This document shows, piece after piece, positions 7,509 through 10,088 of a DNA stretch of 10,088 nucleotides. The position numbers were made by a program, and so were the translations under genes. Within the stretch, counting starts at the first letter, position 1, and each line of letters starts with the position of its first letter. The stretch lies in the NCBI GenBank assembly GCA_025936195.1, contig JAICTW010000041.1, positions 1-10,088 on the forward strand, given 5' to 3'. Origin of the DNA: Flavisolibacter sp. Its GTDB lineage: Bacteria; Bacteroidota; Bacteroidia; Chitinophagales; Chitinophagaceae. The notes beneath the pieces are model-generated. The model was given only the letters and a program-made list of their open reading frames with translations. It made no database searches and was not told where the DNA came from.

Positions 7509-8441
7509 CTAAAAGTTTAGATTGAATTGATGCAGTATTAGTTTTCCAGTTTTTTTAAAAGGAACAACACTGAAAGGTTTGTTGCGCCAGGCTTTAAAGA
7601 AATTGCTGAATGCCTTGCCTGCTTTTTGATGTGTGATGCAATCTTCACCAAAGCGAATGTACAGGCGAAAGAAAGCATCATCTGCAATGGAACGTGGCAA
7701 GTTTCTTTTATAAGAACGGATCATTGCAATTCCCTGTTCATAACCCTTGATCCAGTTTTCATTGCTGTCATTAAATTGGTGCAGCCTGCGATAAAGCAGC
7801 GGCTCATAAAGAATAACCGCTTTAAACCGGCTGGCAAGTTTGAGGATGAAATCAATATCGGAGAATGGTTTCATTTCATCTAACAGCCCAATCTGCTCCA
7901 TACATTTTCTTCTGAAAAGAAGCGACGGAGTTGTTGCCGAAATTTTTGATTGGAAAAATGGAATTAAAATATCGTCGCATAAAATTCCTGTTCTTTGCCT
8001 ATAAAAAAAATCCACAGGCTGATTGATGTTGTGAAAATTAAATCCACCTGTTAATGAAAAACCTGCATCTGAATGTTGTTTTATGGCAGCAACCTGCTTT
8101 TCAAGTTTTGTACAATGCCATAGATCATCGGAATCAATGAAGGCGATTAATTCTCCATTTGCTTCTTTAATTCCCATGTTTTTTATTTTACCATTCCTGG
8201 CTATCCGCCCTGCTTTTAAAAAAAGTATTCTTTCATCTTTCTGTTCACGAATGGTTTTTTCTGTATCATCTTCAGAGCCGTCATCAACAATGATCAATTC
8301 CCAGTGTTGATACGTTTGAGCGCAAACACTTTGTATGGTTTCACCAATCAGGGCTGCCCTGTTGTACGTAGGCATAATAATGCTCACTTTCGGGTACGTC
8401 TCTTTTTCATTCTTAATGGCAAACTCCTTTTCGCTATTCAT
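7509..8441 (-). CDS. Glycosyltransferase family 2 (GT-A fold)
   Basis: An inverting GT2 enzyme of 310 residues from the preferred ATG. KVSIIMPTYNR at 18-28 is the first beta-strand of the nucleotide-sugar fold, VDDGS at 52-56 the uracil-contacting loop, and FIDSDD at 101-106 the metal-binding DxD. SDIDFILKLASRF further on fits the acceptor and catalytic-base region. The C-terminal 90 residues are basic and aromatic with no clear membrane helix. Start choice matters here: ATG at 8441 leaves 17 residues before the core and 46 bp to the divergent neighbour. An ATG at 8489 would add 16 AT-rich-coded residues (MQNKTFKIKNKLPAIF) and overlap the neighbour's start codon; TTG at 8513 would extend further. 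The gene is followed by GT9 after 3 bp, so both are probably co-transcribed and serve the same glycan. Confidence 0.91.
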   Translation of the reverse strand: MNSEKEFAIKNEKETYPKVSIIMPTYNRAALIGETIQSVCAQTYQHWELIIVDDGSEDDTEKTIREQKDERILFLKAGRIARNGKIKNMGIKEANGELIAFIDSDDLWHCTKLEKQVAAIKQHSDAGFSLTGGFNFHNINQPVDFFYRQRTGILCDDILIPFFQSKISATTPSLLFRRKCMEQIGLLDEMKPFSDIDFILKLASRFKAVILYEPLLYRRLHQFNDSNENWIKGYEQGIAMIRSYKRNLPRSIADDAFFRLYIRFGEDCITHQKAGKAFSNFFKAWRNKPFSVVPFKKTGKLILHQFNLNF

Positions 8442-8487
8442 AAATATTGCTGGCAACTTGTTCTTTATTTTAAAAGTTTTATTTTGC

Positions 8488-9465
8488 ATGGCTTTCTTGC
8501 AAAAAATTCTCAACAGGTTTAACGGTTTACACTACCGGCAGGAATACCTCTGCCTCAACAGAGAATCTTTTCATGAGCCATTGTATGTTTATCTTGTCGA
8601 AAACAAAACCGTGCTTTGTGATATCACCAACCGGCACTGCTTTGTTGGTTATAGTCCTTTGGTCTTTGCTTTTCCTTCCAACCTGTTGAAGCATATTCGA
8701 AACACGGGTAACATACAGCTTGTATTCACAAGGATATCGTTAGAACAAAACGGAGTTTTCAGGAAAAAGGATGCCCTTGCCCACCTTGTTTTAAAAAAAA
8801 TAGTTCAGAAACCTGTTGATGAAAACCTGGTAATTTTTTACGAGGGAGAAAAAGGAGATCACCGGTTTTCTTCGGCGTTTCATCAGTCCATGATCAGTTT
8901 TAATAATCAACTATACGGCAAAAAACCGGGAAATGTTTTTCTAAAAGGAAACTTGTATAGCCAGGTACAGATTGGCTATTCAGTCCCGAGAAAAATTTGT
9001 CTGATCACTGTGGGAGAAAACAATTTGTACAATCATTTCCCAACTGATCTGCATGGGCAGATCAGCGATGAGTATTACGTTGTTTCATTGCGGCATGAAG
9101 GCAATGCCTGTAAACAGGTGGAAGCTGCCGAAAAAATTGTTCTTTCCGACATGGATGTTCATGCGTATAAGAAAGTATATTCCTTAGGTAAGAATCACAT
9201 GCAAGCTTTGAAAGATAGATCCGCTTTTGATTTCTCTTCCGAATATTCCAAAAACTTTCATCTCCCTTTGCCTGAAGATATCATTGCTTACAAGGAACTG
9301 CAGGTAATCAATTCATTTGTCAAAGGCATTCATAAACTGATCCTTTTTAGGATCGTTCACACGGAAAAAATTCAACAGCAACCTTCAACACTGGTACATA
9401 TTCATAATTGTTATGCTACCTGGCGAAATAAGCAGGGCATGGAGGGCAACTACCTTTTACGTTAA
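8488..9465 (+). CDS. Probable flavin reductase-like (FMN-binding split barrel) protein with an unknown N-terminal region
   Basis: A 325-residue protein from ATG 8488. Residues about 165-300 look like the flavin reductase-like split barrel: SVPRKICLITVGENNLYNHF (the family's xPRPVxLVTTxxxxGxxNxxPF start), then an aligned-looking strand YYVVSLRH at 196-203, a segment AAEKIVLSDMDVHAYKKVYSLG at 213-234, and LPEDIIAYKELQVINSFVKGIHKLILFRIV at 261-290, which resembles the LxESPxxxECxxxxxxxxGxHxxxxGxV block. Residues 1-165 match nothing I recognise and include YEGEKGDHRFSSAFHQ. The frame is open upstream to 8335, but that part is antisense to GT2 and poor in protein-like character, so the internal ATG is preferred. 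It is followed 35 bp later by the radical SAM gene and likely co-transcribed with it. A heme- or flavin-dependent redox role, or electron supply to its neighbour, is inference. Confidence 0.6.
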   Translation: MAFLQKILNRFNGLHYRQEYLCLNRESFHEPLYVYLVENKTVLCDITNRHCFVGYSPLVFAFPSNLLKHIRNTGNIQLVFTRISLEQNGVFRKKDALAHLVLKKIVQKPVDENLVIFYEGEKGDHRFSSAFHQSMISFNNQLYGKKPGNVFLKGNLYSQVQIGYSVPRKICLITVGENNLYNHFPTDLHGQISDEYYVVSLRHEGNACKQVEAAEKIVLSDMDVHAYKKVYSLGKNHMQALKDRSAFDFSSEYSKNFHLPLPEDIIAYKELQVINSFVKGIHKLILFRIVHTEKIQQQPSTLVHIHNCYATWRNKQGMEGNYLLR

Positions 9466-9475
9466 TACGTATTAA
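9462..9475. promoter_or_regulatory. Perfect 14-bp palindrome across the stop codon
   Basis: TTAATACGTATTAA is identical to its own reverse complement and lies over the stop codon of the flavin reductase-like gene, 25 bp before the radical SAM ATG. Position and symmetry would suit a dimeric regulator binding between the two genes or a weak RNA hairpin. It is AT-rich, so chance is possible. Confidence 0.25.
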
Positions 9476-9500
9476 AAAGTTTACTACCCAATTTCATTGA

Positions 9501-10088
9501 ATGAACAAAGTCCTGCTTTTTAACCCGCGAAGTGCAAATTCCAAACCACGTATTCCCAATTCTATTTTAAGTATTGCTGCATCAATTGAGGGAAAGTTTC
9601 CCTACGTGATTGTTGATGGCAACCTGGAAAAAGATCCATCAGAAAAGATATTGGATTATTTATCCCGTGGTGATTTTAAGTATTTCGGCTGTACCAGCAT
9701 GCCCGGACCTCAATTAAAACAATCCATTCCTATTTCAAAAAAGATAAGGGCATTATTTCCTGAGGTCACTATTATTTGGGGCGGATATTTTCCTTCCAAT
9801 CAGTCTTCCGTTGTATTAAATTCCGGATATGTGGATTTTGTGATCAATGGTCCCGGCGATAAGAGTTTCCCTGCGTTGTTGTCTACGCTTGAAGAGAATG
9901 GATCGTATGAAAGCATCCATAATCTGATGTACAAAAAAGAAGGCAAAATCATCAAAACACCGAAAGATGAATTGTATGATCTGGATGAATTACCTCAACT
10001 GCCTTATGAAAGTTTGAATAAATTTTATCCGGTAAAAAAATATTTGGGCAAGACTTACCTCGGTACTAAAACCATTGCCTATCATTCC
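9501..10088 (+). CDS. B12-binding radical SAM protein, N-terminal part
   Basis: The first 196 residues of a protein continuing beyond the window; the frame is open from ATG 9501 to the last base. The visible part reads as the N-terminal cobalamin-binding domain of class B radical SAM enzymes: a first beta-strand KVLLFNPR (3-10), an alternating fold with YFGCTSMPGP at 61-70, VTIIWGGYFPS at 89-99 and DFVINGPGDKSFPALL at 112-127 in the position of the family's D-x-V-x-x-GEGE stretch. The canonical DxHxxG cobalamin-ligand motif is not present, as in many family members. The final residues TIAYHS are the type of sequence that leads directly into the GCPxxCxxC iron-sulfur motif. Known relatives catalyse methylations and rearrangements of unactivated carbons, including hopanoid and bacteriochlorophyll reactions; the substrate here is unknown. 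It lies 35 bp after the flavin reductase-like gene. Confidence 0.8.
   Translation, partial: MNKVLLFNPRSANSKPRIPNSILSIAASIEGKFPYVIVDGNLEKDPSEKILDYLSRGDFKYFGCTSMPGPQLKQSIPISKKIRALFPEVTIIWGGYFPSNQSSVVLNSGYVDFVINGPGDKSFPALLSTLEENGSYESIHNLMYKKEGKIIKTPKDELYDLDELPQLPYESLNKFYPVKKYLGKTYLGTKTIAYHS

Noticed and set aside
8335..8487. A 51-residue upstream extension of the flavin-protein frame with a hydrophobic run that looks like membrane helices.
   Set aside because: It lies antisense to the conserved N-terminal core of GT2, so its hydrophobicity reflects the complement of that coding strand; the ATG at 8488 gives a normal N-terminus.
9339..9354. Small hairpin GATCCT-TTTT-AGGATC inside the flavin-protein gene.
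   Set aside because: Six base pairs inside a conserved-looking coding block, over 100 bp before the stop; no sign of function.

Overview
The window looks like chromosomal DNA from a member of the Bacteroidota, probably close to the Chitinophagales/Sphingobacteriia. The signs are AT-rich DNA, almost no Shine-Dalgarno sequences, and an ECF-type sigma factor whose stop overlaps a gene for a protein with one inner-membrane helix and a C-terminal outer-membrane beta-barrel-like domain. This placement is inferred from gene style. No RNA gene, CRISPR array or insertion sequence was seen.

Layout: (1) 1-180 is the C-terminal end of a subtilisin-like (S8) serine protease that starts outside the window. 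(2) 181-977 holds no intact gene. It has a small hairpin after the protease, a decayed reading frame on the minus strand, and a near-perfect 17-bp palindrome upstream of the next gene. (3) 978-2833 is a two-gene unit: an ECF-type sigma-70 factor (probable TTG start) and the membrane-anchored beta-barrel-like protein, overlapping by 13 bp. (4) 2929-6507 is a tight forward operon: a polyprenyl-phosphate sugar-1-phosphate transferase, an MsbA/PglK-like ABC half-transporter and a GT4 glycosyltransferase, with overlaps of 4 and 11 bp. (5) 6441-8441 is a reverse two-gene unit: a GT2 glycosyltransferase followed 3 bp later by a GT9 (heptosyltransferase-like) enzyme. The GT9 end overlaps the GT4 end tail-to-tail by 67 bp. 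(6) 8488-10088 runs forward and divergent from GT2: a protein with a probable flavin-reductase-like C-terminal domain, then the first 196 codons of a B12-binding radical SAM protein that runs off the window just before its expected iron-sulfur motif.

From 2929 onward the genes read as part of a surface-glycan or lipid-linked-oligosaccharide locus. The sugar transferase would load the first sugar phosphate onto a polyprenyl carrier, the GT4, GT2 and GT9 enzymes would extend it, and the ABC protein would flip the product across the inner membrane. The least expected part is the pairing of the probable flavin-binding protein with a cobalamin radical SAM enzyme at the edge of this locus, which might modify a sugar or the lipid carrier or make a separate product. 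The sequence alone does not say which.
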